Part shown: positions 11,257-22,844 of the stretch, in pieces
Position numbering within the stretch: the first letter of the stretch is position 1
Layout of the letters: each line of letters opens with the position of its first letter
NCBI GenBank assembly: GCA_964017235.1
Contig: OZ024929.1
Coordinates: 61,847,603 to 61,911,602 of the forward strand
DNA length: 64,000 nt
Reading direction: 5' to 3'
Origin: Sabellastarte sp. h YS-2021
Taxonomy: Eukaryota > Annelida > Polychaeta > Sabellida > Sabellidae
Translations under genes and position numbers: made by a program
The notes under the pieces: generated by a model
Database searches by the model: none
What the model saw: the letters and a program-made list of their open reading frames with translations, nothing else
Told to the model about the DNA's origin: nothing

Positions 11257-14152
11257 AGGAAAAACTCCAAGAAATTCGAGATTCTAAACTACAGGGGTTC
11301 ATGATTAGATCTAGAGTACAGGATATTTTACTAAACGAAAAGCCGACAAAGTTTTTTTGTAACCTAGAAAAAGCCAAATATATTGACAAGACTATTAAAA
11401 AGGTTACCTTGCAAAATGGGAAAATTATCAATAACCAAAGGGATATTCTTAATCAAGTAAAATGCTTTTATGCAGATCTATTATCATGTAAAAACATAGA
11501 TGAGGACAATCTGAATGATTTTAAAAATACCCTACCAAACTCAAAAAAACTCTCACCCGAAGAATCAATAGGAATGAGTGGCCCTTTGACTATTACAGAG
11601 TTAAGTAATGTGCTAAAAAGCATGAAACATAATAAAACTCCAGGACTAGATGGCTTTCCTGCCAAATTTTATAAAATATTCTGGAAAGAATTACAAACAT
11701 TTATACTAAGGGCACTAAATGAGAGTTACCAAAAAGGGATTTTACCTCCAAGCTTCCGTCAAACAGTTATTAGTTGTTTGCCTAAAGGAAATAAACCACG
11801 GGATGATCTAAAAAATTGGAGACCAATTTCGTTAACTAGTGTTTTATACAAAATGGCAACTAGTGCAATTGCATCACGTCTTAAAAAAGTTCTCCCTGAT
11901 TTAATTTCAAATTGTCAAACCGGTTTTACAAAAGGTAGATTTATAGGCGAAAGTACCAGATTAGTTTATGATATTATGAACTACACCGAAAAAAAGCAAA
12001 AAACAGGGCTACTGATGTTAATTGACTTTGAAAAGGCCTTTGATTCAATTTCCTGGAAATTTATGTATAAAGTCTTAAATCATTATAATTTTAGCAGCGA
12101 ATTTATTAAATGGATTAACATATTTAACACAGAGATAACAGCTACAGTATTGCAGGTAGGTTTTTTGTCAGATTTCTTCCCAATTAAAAGAGGCTGTAAG
12201 CAGGGGGATCCAATAGCGCCTTATCTTTTTATTATATGTGCACAAATATTGTGTGAAATGATATTAACAAATAAAAATATCAAAGGGATAAAAATTGGAT
12301 CAGATGAATTCAAAATCTCTCAATTTGCCGATGACACCACATTGTTTATGGATGGTTCAGAGAGCTCCTTGCAGTATACATTGAATGTGTTAGAAATTTT
12401 TGGATCACTGTCAGGGTTAAAAATGAATTTATCAAAAACTAGGATGCTTTGGATAGGTAAAAAAAAAGGTTGTAAAGAAAAAATTAACTGTGGTAGACTT
12501 TTAAACTGGGATAGTAATAATTTCAGTTTATTAGGAATTACCTTTGATCTAAATCTATCAAATATACCACTGATCAACTATAACAATGCCATAATTAAAA
12601 TAGAAAACACCATAGTTTCATGGAAAAAAAGATCTTTAACACCCTTAGGTAAAATCACAGTTATTAAGTCTCTAAAATTGTCTCAGTTGAATCACCTTTT
12701 TATGTCAATTCCGCTACCTGGAAAAGGTTTCTGTGAAAATCTCAATAAAAAATTATACAACTTTGTTTGGGATGACAAACCCGAGAAAATTAAGCGTGTG
12801 ATCCTATCTCAAAATAAGGTAAACGGAGGGCTCAAAATGCCAAACATTGTTAATTTTATAGATGCTTTAAAGTGTACTTGGATAAGAAGAATTCTTGTTT
12901 CACCTAACAGACCTTGGGTCAGGTTGTTTGAATCATCATATTGTTCTTTAAACGATTTGATTAATTACGGTCCCCGTTGGGGGATCAAAGTTAAGGATAA
13001 TATTCAGAACGATTTTTGGAAAGAAATATTTTTGACATGGAATAATGTTTATAAAACCTGTCAATTGAAAACTGAGTCAGATATATTCAATACTCCTCTA
13101 TGGTTCAATAGTAAACTATCAAATAGCAACTTAGTAAAAACCAATTGGAACAATCAAGGAATTTCTGTTATTGGACACATTGTTGATTCAAACTTTCAGA
13201 TATTAAAAAAAGAAGATATTGAAAGCAAATATAATTTTCGGATTAATAACTTTTTAGACTACTTCCAATTGCATTCAACAGTGAAAAAATTCATATCATA
13301 AAATTCTGCATTAGTAACTGAAAGGTCTTTCTTTTCACAACCGTTCATTCCCCATCATATTTCCATCTTGCTCAACTGTAAGCATGGTTGTAAAGGTATC
13401 TATAATATGATTAATGTACAAGAGGTGGAAAATAAATATAAGATGAAATGGAATAAAGATCTAAAATTGAATATCGATAATTCAACATGGAAAAGTATAT
13501 TTAAACAGATTTTTTATAATATCCAAGACAATTCCTTGATATGGTTTCAATATAGACTGATCCATAGAATACTTGGCACTAAAGATTTACTCCGTAAAAT
13601 GCAGTTAGAAGATTCAAACATCTGCAGAATATGTCAGTGTGAAACAGAATCCTTGATGCATCTGTTTGTTCATTGTTCACATGTTGTTAACCTATGGTCA
13701 TCCTTGGAGTTATTGATATACTCTTCTACATGTAAAAGATTAGTATTTTCACAAGAAGATATTATCTTTGGCTACCTATACAATGATAATAACTACTATC
13801 CTGTAAATACCATCATAGCTGTCACAAAGAGTTATATTTTCTCAAGTGCAGTCCATGGGGCCATCCCAAACATCAATGCTTTGAAGCACAAACTTCAGAA
13901 ACAATTTAGAGATCAGCTTCATGTAAATATGGAGATGAATAGGACTGATAAATTCAACTGTCAATGGCTTCCATACAGAAAATTATTTGTATAATTTTTT
14001 TTTTTTTTTTTTCCCTGATTTTAAGAACATATACCAATACGTGTCCAGATGTAACTTTATGAGTTATTATAAGAGCAGTTAATTTTAAACTAAAAATTGT
14101 ACTATATTACTTGTATGGGTATTAATAAAAAAAAGAAAAAAAAAACAAAAAC
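11257..14152 (+). mobile_element. 5'-truncated L1-like LINE ending in an A-rich tail
   Basis: This non-LTR retrotransposon copy retains the RT and the C-terminal zinc-knuckle region. It lacks an ORF1 and the apurinic endonuclease, so it is 5' truncated at about 11257. A T-rich run follows the stop codon (about 13995-14012). The copy ends in an A-rich tail at about 14126-14152, directly against a DIRS terminal fragment. A clean target-site duplication was not found. Truncation, tail and motifs all fit target-primed reverse transcription. Confidence 0.85.
11301..13994 (+). pseudogene. L1/Tx1-like LINE reverse transcriptase, broken by one in-frame stop
   Basis: The frame runs 11301-13994 and is interrupted only by TAA at 13299-13301; 13302-13994 continues in the same frame. 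The coding frame also extends upstream of the first ATG to about 11253, so that ATG is not the native start. Visible motifs are TPGLDGFPAKFY (about residue 113), the catalytic LIDFEKAFDS (240-249), GCKQGDPIAPYLF (about 298) and FADD (342-345). Downstream of the stop lies a C-x2-C-x8-H-x4-C zinc knuckle (ICRICQCETESLMHLFVHC), typical of L1-clade ORF2. FADD in place of YADD and the knuckle point to the L1/Tx1 group rather than CR1/L2. With one nonsense codon and no endonuclease the copy is inactive. Confidence 0.9.
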
Positions 14153-14156
14153 AAAC

Positions 14157-14255
14157 TATAAATGTCTATTTTTCTTAGACATTGGCCATGATGCCTTGCG
14201 GCCATCCGAGAACAGCAATCAGTCCCACATGGTAAGCTATTGTAGCGCAATAAAA
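14157..14255 (-). repeat. DIRS family C gag-side ITR fragment
   Basis: This is nearly identical to 610-715 and ends in the same TAGCGCAATAAAA outer terminus. It is cut on the left by the LINE's A-rich tail. Confidence 0.7.
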
Positions 14256-15060
14256 TCGACTATTTTATGACCCCAGTTTGACCCATAAGGGGGGATCCAG
14301 GGGTAAATCTGACCAGCTATCTAGACTCTTCACATAAGGTTTCCCAATACCTCTTAATACATTCTAAAACTCTAAAAGCAAGAATAAAGGAGATAAGAGG
14401 CAAAAACACAAAATCGACTATTTTATGACCCCAGTTGGACCCATAAGGGAGGGTCCGGGGGTAAATCGGACCAGCTATCTAGACTCTTCACATATGGTTT
14501 CCCAATACCTCTTAATACATTCTAAAGCTCTAAAAGCAAGAATAAAGGAGATAAAAGGCAAAAACACATAATCGGCTATTTTATAACCCCAGTTTGACCC
14601 ATAAGGGGGGGTCCGGGGGTAAAATCTGACCAGCTATCTAGACTCTTCACATATGGTTTCCCAATACCTCTTAATACATTCTAAAGCTCTAAAAGCAAGA
14701 ATAAAGGAGATAAAAGGCAAAAACACAAAATCGGCTATTTTATGACCCCAGTTTGACCCATAAGGGAGGGTCTGGGGGTAAATATGACTGGCTTATCTAG
14801 ACTCTTCACATATGGTTTCCCAATACCTCTTAATACATTCTCAAGCTCTAGAAGCGAGAATAAAGGAGATATAAGGGGAAAAGATGAAATTGGCTATTTT
14901 ATGACCCCAGTTTGACCCCTACAGGGGGGTCGGGGGGGGGGGGGGGGGGGGGGGAAATTTGACTTGCTTTCTAGACTCTCCACATATGGTTTCCTACTAC
15001 CTCCCAATACATTTTATGGCCCTAAATGCAATACTTAAGAAGATAATAGGGGGGTTCACA
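14256..15060. repeat. Tandem array, about 153-bp unit, 5 copies
   Basis: Units carry TATTTTATGACCCCAGTTTG, GACCAGCTATCTAGACTCTT and CCCAATACCTCTTAATACAT. One further unit sits alone at 7450-7638. In the last copy a G-rich segment has expanded to a run of about 22 G near 14932-14954. Confidence 0.9.
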
Positions 15061-15460
15061 TGAATTTTAAGCTTTCTGATTGGTACCTGTGAGAAAATCA
15101 CTCATAAATCGGTCAATTTTCATCGGATTGCTACCAAAATCTAATCAGCTCACGTTTTTGATAGTATAAACATGTGTATGAAGTTACAAGCCTCTGCGGT
15201 CAGTAGATTTTCCTGAACTGCGATGACGGGCGGGTGTACCCGAAAAAACTATTTTTTGATCATGTGACCTTGATAAAGATCAAAGGTCAAATTTAAGCAT
15301 GTGGAAAAATTTTCCCACGCCTAAGGTATATAACTGCCAAATATGGTTAAAAAGCTTGCAATGATAAGGGAGATATTCAAGGGAGACCATAATGCGGCGG
15401 CGGCGGTGAGGAAACTGACGCGAAACCAAATAAGCGCCCTTTCAGGGACGCTTAATTAGG
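15060..15460. other. Dispersed repeat, no gene seen
   Basis: The sequence contains no supported ORF. It ends in GGACGCTTAATTAGG just before the ACAGATCCAGGTCT module; 7430-7450 holds a related GGGACGCTTAAATAG stretch. Confidence 0.4.
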
Positions 15461-15796
15461 ACAGATCCAGGTCTAATACTCACACAAGGTAATCTACTAG
15501 TGGCCCAGTACATATATGCAAGATATGAGAAAAATCTCTGCAATACTGAATGAGAAAATTGTGATAAAGTGTTGAAATTTTCACACTTTGGGTGGGGGTA
15601 CCTGACTTGTAATGGCTCTGGGGAACAGACGAACGAACAACTCTGCATGGCTTGAACAATTTTTCATCCTCAATAGTTAAGGTATCTTTTAAAAAAAAAC
15701 AGCATGTCTCTGGGTATTGTAGTTTAGGAGGAGAAGTTGTTCATGCGGACGTGGACGCATACGCCGCAGAGTGACAACATAATGTCAGCTGACTAA
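15461..15796. repeat. Second copy of the right module, split by the CR1/L2-like LINE
   Basis: This matches 10895-11240 almost throughout. It stops in the middle of GTCAGCTGACTGACAAG at 15796, and the missing end (ACAAGTCAACTGACATAAAA) resumes near 19660. The LINE between them therefore inserted into this module. Confidence 0.7.
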
Positions 15797-15953
15797 TTTT
15801 CTATTTCTAATTTCTAATAGCACTTTTATAGCGCTTAATCTCTGTCAAAAGACAGATTCTAAGGCGCATCACACAAGAACATTGTTCAATATTCAAAAAC
15901 CAGAGACATTGCAGGGGTCAGCACCGCGGAGAAAGCAGAAGGAGATTGGAAAT

Positions 15954-17870
15954 TTAGGGTGGGTATGCTTTTCCAAAGAGGTATGACTTCAACTTTGACC
16001 TGAAAGAGGCAAGTGAGTTTGCAGAGCGGACCTCATCAGGAAGGTCATTCCAAATCATAGGTGCGTCATACGCAAAACTGAGTCCAAAATGTTTTCGAGA
16101 CTTGAAAACTGAAGCAAAGTGGGGAACCTCAAGAAATATGCCATCAGATTGACTTCGATTGACGTGTGTTGTATGCACTATGTCTGGGAATCAGGAAGGG
16201 TTCAAAGTATTTGGGGTTACCACTGTGTAGGAACTTATATACCAGCATGGCAGTCTTAAAGATAGAACGGTACTTAATCGGCAACCAATGTAGTGCTTTT
16301 CTAACTGGAGTGATGTGTGAGTACTTGGTGGTGTTGGCAACAATTCTGGCAAGGCTATTCTGAACACATTGAAGTTTGCGCAGATCTAGAACTGAGAGAC
16401 CTCTGAACAGAGAGTTACAGTAATCAAGTCGACTTCCGACCAGAGCATTGGCAGCCATAAGAGCCGCTTCATGTGTCAGATGTCCTCGGAGTTGCTTAAG
16501 ATCCCGGACATGAGCAAAACAAGCCTTGCAGACCTTCATAACATGGCAAGAGAATGAAAAATCTGAATCAAACCAGACACCAAGGTTCCTAACTGCATCT
16601 ATTGGTGATATAAGATTACCAAGTATGTTGACCGGGAAGGACTGATTAAGTTTTTCGCGCTGAGACTTTGAGCCAAACACAATGAATTCGGTCTTATCAG
16701 GATTTAGCTTGAGCTTATTTGTAGAGAGCCATCTCTTTACGTCTTCAATGCAGTGTGACAGCTTATCAAGGGCCGAGGCAACATTTTTATGTGTGAGATG
16801 TACATACAATTGTGTGTCATCAGCGTAGAACTGGAAACTAATACCAGGATGATTCCGTATGACTTTACTCAGTGGAGTAGTATAGAGTGAAAAAAGGATT
16901 GGCCCCAGGACAGAGCCTTGAGGCACACCATACAACAACTTTTTGGCATCAGATAAAATTGACCCAATCTTAATGCACTGAACACGGTCTGAGAGATAAG
17001 ACTTAAACCAATCGAGGACAACCCCGCTCACACCAAACCAGGAGCTAAGAGAATTAAGTAGCGTATCATGATCAATAGTATCAAATGCTGCTGATTGATC
17101 CAAGAGAACGACAGCAGTAGCCTCACCTTTAGCAAAAGCCAAATGAACATCATTCTTAATTGAAAGCAATGCAGATTCAGTTGAGTGACCCAGTTTATAG
17201 GCAGATTGCCTGACATTCTCTAGTCCATTCAAACTGACATGGTCATTCAATTGAGAAGCAACAACACGTTCAACAAGTTTGGATATGAAGCCCAACCCAG
17301 AAACAGGTCTGTAGTTTTTTAAGTCATTGGGTGGTAGTGATGACTTTTTAATCAATGGGGTTACAATAGCCTTCTTGAACTCATCAGGTACAACACCTTC
17401 TGACAATGAGCAGTTAACCAGCCTGGTGATAGAGGGCAGTAAAATATCAATACATTCCTTTACAAGAAATGTAGGCCATGGGTCTAACAAACAAGATTTA
17501 GTGGGTGACTTCATGATAATTTTTCTAATTTCCTCTTGAGAAACTTGTTTAAAGCAGCTGAAATTGGGTGCATCAGGTGGAGGAGGCAGAGTGAATGAGT
17601 CACTAGAGGAAAATGAGTTTCTGATTTTAGCTATTTTGTCACTGAAGAAAGTGACAAACCGGTCAGCAAGACCTTTCTTAGATTCATGAGAAGGGAGTAC
17701 TGCTTCAGGACTAGAGTGCAGTGCAGAACGCAAGACCTGCCATAGCTTCTTGGAGTCGTTAGCATTTTCTCTGACCAGGTTTCTGAAGTAATTTGCCTTA
17801 TCTTTGTTGACCAGTGAATTGCACCGGGCAATCTGTCTTCGAAGATTTATCTTTACGCCAGATTCGTTCC
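15954..17870 (-). pseudogene. CR1/L2-like LINE reverse transcriptase and C-terminal domain, frameshifted
   Basis: This is the RT part of the same element. The long frame covers 16144-17961, but real homology starts near 17870. Landmarks are KNYRPVSGLGFISKLVER (about 215), LDQSAAFDTIDH with the first catalytic Asp (about 288), YGVPQGSVLGPILFSLY (344-360) and FYADDTQLY with YADD at 379-382. YADDTQLY and GVPQGSVLGP are typical of the CR1/L2 group. A frameshift near 16150 moves the C-terminus to another frame (15954-16178), which contains the family's FAYDAPMIWNDLPDEVR and FRSKLKSYLF block. It is inactive as it stands, but only two indels were noticed. Confidence 0.9.
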
Positions 17871-19012
17871 AGCTGTCGCCTGATGGTTTTTGCCAGCCGG
17901 TAGGTGTCAGATAGCCAACCAGTAACTTGCTTAGTAAAAGTACGAGTAACCAATGGTGCATGCTTGTCGAGCAATTTGCTCAAATCATCTAAGTATTGTT
18001 CACACAAACCACTGACTGTATCACCAGGGCGTTTTACGAATGCACTATTTCCCAAATCCTTACTGAAACTATCCATGTCAATTTTATGATACCTCCTAAA
18101 GGTGACAACTTTTGCCTTATGTGAAGGAGGATTAACTGAATCAAGCTGAGCAAGGACAAGAGCATGATCAGAAATAAATTCAGCAACTCGTACATTGGAG
18201 ATGACACTGGCATCAGTAGGAGTGAGGACAAGGTCTAGGATATGACCATGAAGATGGGTAGCTGTTTGAACATTTTGTGTTATATTGCATGATTCTAAAC
18301 AGTTCTGGAATTTGATACTATCATTTGAAGAAGTATCCACATGAATATTGAAATCCCCACAAATTAGGAATGAGGGAGAAACTGAGGATAAGTATTCTAA
18401 AAGATTGAGAAATTGGTCCAGGAAACTTTCAGAGCATGAGCCAGGTGGCCGATAAACACAAGTCAACACAAGCGGTTGAGCCGCAGACCAAATTGCAATG
18501 CTAATATTTTCAAAGGAACTGAAAGTAGGTGTTTTCACAGATCTAAACTGTATAGCTTTGTTGATAAAAAATCCAACACCACCACCACGGCCATGAATAC
18601 GGGGTTTGTGGCAGAATTTGAAACCTGTCGGGGTGATGGAATGTAGAAGGCTATCCGTTTCCTCCTGGCAAGTATGCGTTTCAGTGACAGCAAGAATGTC
18701 GACAGAATGTACTGTTACAGTATCATTGATGCAGGGTCCCTTGTTTCTTACAGATCGGCAATTTACCACCCCAAACGAGATTGGTCCAGGATTAAGGGAG
18801 ATGTCACCACAAAGCAACAATAAGGTCGCAAGGCCATGACGCTTAGCCACACAAGGGAAATGATGTGTATTCAGGACATAGCTGTGGAGTCTGTAGGGGC
18901 GTGGTAATGAAGTAAGACCATGAGCAGACAACGGAATAAACACATTGGGATCACTGCATACTGACTTTCTCCAAAACAACAGTAAGAGGAACAACCAGCG
19001 GATGGTACTCAT
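17850..19012 (-). pseudogene. CR1/L2-like LINE N-terminal part: 2A-like peptide and apurinic endonuclease
   Basis: The frame is open from 19108, where the first codon is GTG. The first ATG is at 19012 (residue 33 of the open frame), followed by a hydrophobic, signal-like MSTIRWLFLLLLFWRKS. Residues 101-109 are GDISLNPGP (18782-18808), a match to the 2A-like DxxxNPGP ribosome-skipping motif preceded by a leucine-rich stretch. The endonuclease follows with all expected landmarks: N116 (VVNCRSVRN), E143 (VTETH), D252 and N254 (CGDFNIHVD), and the S313-D314-H315 triad. It would nick target DNA for target-primed reverse transcription. The frame slips near 17860, so the copy does not read straight into the RT. 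Confidence 0.9.
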
Positions 19013-19734
19013 TGCACTCCAGTTCCCTAAACTAAGAACAGGACCGTGAGGAGTAACACCAGTATGCCTTAATTCTAAGTTAGTTACTATGCGACACAGT
19101 TTGTCCACTCTAAATTCCGTCCCGTGGGCGACTCACGGGCACCCTACACTCCTCACTGAGCCTCTAGAATAAACAATTTCCCTAAAGTGAATCAAAGAGG
19201 GGATGGCCTTAAGCTAAAGGAAAGTATTGGAGTGACTAAAAAGTACAAAATAGTCAATGGTATTCAGTAGATATTGACAGCCACAACAGTGAAAAAACAA
19301 CAATTGGAGTGACCAGAAACTGCAGAATGATAATGATATACAGGGGATATTGACAGCCACTACAGTGAAAAACAACAATGGACTAAAATATCAATAAAAT
19401 AGAAATAACACAATAAATCTGGGCCGATAATTCCCGCTAAATGGGCGATAATACCCGTACTATCAATAAGCATGCAAATACAAGCTACAACATTGGTAAT
19501 AGAAAAACAGATTACACATGTTGTGGATATTATTTAGTTTCCTTGCAATATGTATTGAAAACTCCTTATATTCGCCTAGACTTATGTACCAAACAGGGTT
19601 TATACTATCATTTATAAAAAAAGACGTCTCCGCGGTGCGTACTAAAATCCGTCCGTCCAACAAGTCAACTGACATAAAAACAAAAATAACTCAAATCTTT
19701 TCCAGTTAATATTCTTGGTAATTTCCTTTCTCTT

Positions 19735-20520
19735 GTAGGGGTGGTCTGGAATGTTGGTGTATGGTTTGATAGTGATTTTTCCTTTTCGAGGCATGTCCAG
19801 AATATCTGCAAGTACTGTTTCGCTTAAATCAAGGATCTAAAGCATCTCACAGGTGATCTGACACGTCATGCTGCTCTTATGGCTGTGAATGCTTTGGTTG
19901 GGAGTCCTTTAATTCCTTGTTTAGGAGTGTCTCAGCTCTTGATCTAGTTCAAAATAGTCTGGCTAGAATTGTTACCAACACCACATTATTCACACATCAC
20001 TCCAGTTAGGAAAACTATCCATTGGTTGCCTACTGACCATCGTTCCATATTCAAGACTGCCTTACTGGTGTACAAGTTCCTTTATGGTGGTTATCCAAAA
20101 TATTTTTTGCCTTTCCTTAAAAGCTAGACATAGTATTATAATTAAAAGCTAGACATAGTGTTTATAATACATGTAAAAGCCAAGCTGATGGTGTGTTCCT
20201 TGAGGTCCCATACTTTGCCACTTCAGTATATAAGTCTTCTAAGCATGTTGGCCTCAGCTTTGCTTATGATGCTCCAAAGATTTGGAATGATTTGCCTGAT
20301 GATGTACATTTGGTCACTCCTCTCCACTCATTCAGAAAGAAGCTCAAAACCTATCTCTTTGCACAAGCATATCCACCCAATTTTGGCTTTTCCCAGTTTC
20401 TCTCCATGACGCTGACCTTTACTATGTTACAGGTTAATGATTATAGTTTTCTGCTTTTTCTGTTTAGTGTGCTTGGTGTCTTTAGATGGAAATAAAGCAC
20501 CATAAAAATATTAATAGAAT
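19735..20520 (+). pseudogene. 3' fragment of a second CR1/L2-like LINE
   Basis: Broken frames encode VGVWFDSDFSF-like, ALMAVNALVG-like and SLARIVTNTT-like stretches. An intact C-terminal block at 20193-20495 contains LEVPYFATSVYKSSKHVGLS and FAYDAPKIWNDLPDDV. The order and content match the last third of the RT at 15954-16700, on the opposite strand. Several frameshifts make it a dead 5'-truncated copy. Confidence 0.82.
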
Positions 20521-20619
20521 TATGTGAAGTTACAATAGTTTTTAGAATATTTCGAGAAAACATAAGAACCTTCACAGACAACATACTTTCTCTGTTAGGG
20601 GGTTTCACTTACTCTTCAA

Positions 20620-20875
20620 CAGGATCAGAAACAGTCACATCCTTTGGACCTATCAAAACCCAAGATTTTTCATCTTCATGAACTTTGTAAGAAGGTGTAG
20701 CAAGCATATCCTTCTGACCATCAATAAGGTTGTCACAAATCTTGGATATTTTATTAAGAGTGCAAGCGTTCTGATCAATTCCCTTCTCTCTACACCCTGC
20801 ACACTATTCATGGCCATCAAACACGGCCATAATATGACTGCAAGAGCCTGGTTCCTGTCCTTAAGATGCCATGAT
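20620..20875 (-). pseudogene. DIRS gag N-terminal remnant
   Basis: Read on the - strand from the CAT at about 20871, the degenerate protein keeps the start of the gag ORFs of copies 1 and 2: a HIMAVFDGHE-like stretch, a CAGCREKGI zinc-ligand stretch and MLATPSYK. At least two stop codons interrupt it. It probably belongs with the ITR fragment at 21850-21975, separated by an array. Confidence 0.65.
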
Positions 20876-20989
20876 CAATAAAATATCCTTTCCCACAATT
20901 CTTTGCAAAAAAGACAGTTTGACATGAATAAAACTAGAATTATGCCACTCGCTTTATTGCAAGCCGGCGGTGTATCCCCATAGAAGCAA

Positions 20990-21610
20990 TAATAAAAGAG
21001 ATCGAGGCAGAAGTTCCTAGCCCATGATTTTCTATAGGTTGGTTTCACATTGCAAACCTTTAGGACCAATAATAAGCGAGTTATAAGCACTTTTAAGTTT
21101 GGGTGTCCTCATTTGACCTTGAAGGAGGGGCTCAAGGTCAAATCTGCCCACATCAAAAGATTCCCAGACCGTGATTTTCTATAGGTTGGTTTCACATTAC
21201 AAACCTCTAGGGCCAATAATAAGCGAATTATAAGCACTTTTAAGTTTGGCTGTCCTCATTTGACCTTGAAGGAGGGGCTCAAGGACAAATTTGACCACAT
21301 GAGAAGATTCTTAGCCCATGATTTCTTGTAGGTTGGTTTCACATTGCAAAAATCTAGGACCAATAACATGCGAATTATAAGCACTTTTAACTTTGGCTTC
21401 CTCATTTGACCTTGAAGGGGGGGCCCAAGGTCAAATCTGACCACATCAGAAGATTCCTAGCCCATGATTTCCTATCCACTGTTTTCACATTGCAAACCTC
21501 TAGGACCAATAATAAGCGAGTTATAAGTACTTTTAAATATGGCTATCCTAGTTTGATCTTGAAGGAGGGGTCTAAGGTCAAATCTGACCACATCAGAAGA
21601 TTTTTGAAAT
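20990..21610. repeat. Tandem array A, further copy, about 4 units
   Basis: Same unit as 8580-9420 (GACCAATAATAAGCGAGTTA, TGACCTTGAAGGAGGGG). Here units read TTTCACATTGCAAACC where the other arrays have TTTACCATCCCAAACC, so this copy diverged as a block. Confidence 0.88.
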
Positions 21611-21849
21611 GTTTTTGACTCCCCAGAGGATAATTTTAACTCCTGGGCTACCAAAAGAATAGGGTGGCCAGATCTCTGCCATAGCAAGCCACTTGCAAAG
21701 TTTAAAAGAAATCCCAAAAGAAATGTGGCTTGTAGGTTGAACACAAGAAATCTCTGCGGATGGGATGCATATACAGACGTGGACGATGGCCATGCATGAT
21801 CCATAGTATCCCCACTTTTCCGGGATACAATAAAATAAAGTTTCTCTTA

Positions 21850-21975
21850 ACACAAACGCCAAACACAAAGAGGAAGTACACTACTCCATCTAGCGAGAGG
21901 TTGGGGTGACACCGCCACCTGGCGAGTGAACAGTACACTACCGGTCCCAGCCGAGATGCCCGTACCCCACAGCCT
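21850..21975 (-). repeat. DIRS gag-side ITR fragment related to copy 1
   Basis: CGCCAAACACAAAGAGGAAG, then CACCTGGCGAGTGA and GTACACTACCGGTCCC, match the inner and middle parts of the copy 1 right ITR (28238-28340). The outer end is lost. It lies 200 bp left of copy 1. Confidence 0.65.
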
Positions 21976-22187
21976 GGGGAAATAGTTTTCAACACCATGA
22001 CATATAAAAGTAGTGAAACAGTACAAAGACTGGGATACTTTTAGTGCAGTGTTACTCATATAAAGTCGAAATAATGTTTAAGTAGAGAAAATAACATCTA
22101 AGAGAAAGAAAATGAATGCAAAGATAAAGTACTAAAACAAGACAATTCAATAGCAAGCTGACAGCATGAATCAGCAAACTAAAAAAT

Positions 22188-22408
22188 TGGAAAATTTAAT
22201 AGTTAAATTAAATTTTTATTAGATAATATCTTACCTAGTGGACCAGAGCATTTGTCCGGCGCGCAGCCGGTCCCGCCAAACGTGAGATAAAAACGTCCTG
22301 AGCTGGACTCTGACCGGGACCGGTAGTGTACTCCTCATTCGCCAGGTGTCGTGTCTGCACCCAGCTCCCCTACTGCGCGTGCACGCGCATGCATACTTCC
22401 TCTTTTTG
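22188..22408. repeat. Copy 1 ITR, YR side
   Basis: About 22230-22408 is the inverted counterpart of 28245-28422. It holds the GGTCCCGCCAAACG block shared by copies 1, 2 and 3 and a CACGCGCATGC stretch resembling half of an NRF1 site. The outermost 40 bp are A/T-rich and differ between the two ends. Confidence 0.88.
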
Positions 22409-22469
22409 TGGCCTACCTAAGAATGTCCCCCTTTTAGCTATTGCGGGGCAGGTAGGGTGGGACTCTCTT

Positions 22470-22565
22470 GGTCCACTAGGTAAGATATTATCTAATAAAA
22501 ATTTAATTTAACTATTAAATTTTCCATTTTATTGCGATAATATATCTTACCTAGTGGACCAGTGC
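22470..22565. repeat. Copy 1 internal complementary region (circle-junction copy)
   Basis: Its left part mirrors the left outer end and its right part mirrors the right outer end, joined at 22526/22527. This is the sequence expected if element ends are fused in a circle. In the DIRS model it templates restoration of the ends and matches the circle junction used by the recombinase. Confidence 0.9.
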
Positions 22566-22706
22566 AGAATAACTACCCAGTGGTTGGAGGGTAGCTATGG
22601 AAAAAAGGGGAGACAGAGACACTAAAGATCTAAATATATACTCTGTAAATCCAGAGGGAATCACCCGGGAAGGGTTTCTAACTACCCTGGATAGGCACAG
22701 TCTCTG

Positions 22707-22733
22707 CCCCCCCCCCCCCCCCCCCCCCTTTTT
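22707..22733 (-). other. A5G22 homopurine tract downstream of copy 1 YR
   Basis: On the coding strand, AAAAA is followed by 22 G residues, 112 bp past the YR stop and 142 bp before the ICR. Copies 2 and 3 have the same kind of tract in the same place. Its role is unknown; possibilities are a polypurine primer, a G-quadruplex or an unstable homopolymer. Confidence 0.75.
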
Positions 22734-22844
22734 GTAGCTGAAGAGTCCACGAGGAAGTGAAGAAGGGGAAAAGAAGACTAAGATGGTCCCCCATCCTCTT
22801 GTATGCATACATATATACAAGATTATATACATGGAAGCCTCAAA

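Larger units (their letters stand above)
15797..19658 (-). mobile_element. Near full-length CR1/L2-like LINE with 2A-like motif
   Basis: An endonuclease-RT non-LTR retrotransposon sits on the - strand. Its 3' end (left) carries a short ATTAGAAATAGAA-type microsatellite instead of poly(A), as in CR1/L2-group elements. The putative 5' UTR (19110-19650) holds two units of about 75 bp (19225-19380) that share TTGGAGTGAC and GACAGCCAC. The flanks rejoin into one dispersed repeat. Two frameshifts (near 17860 and 16150) break the coding frame; otherwise the domains are well kept. Confidence 0.85.
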
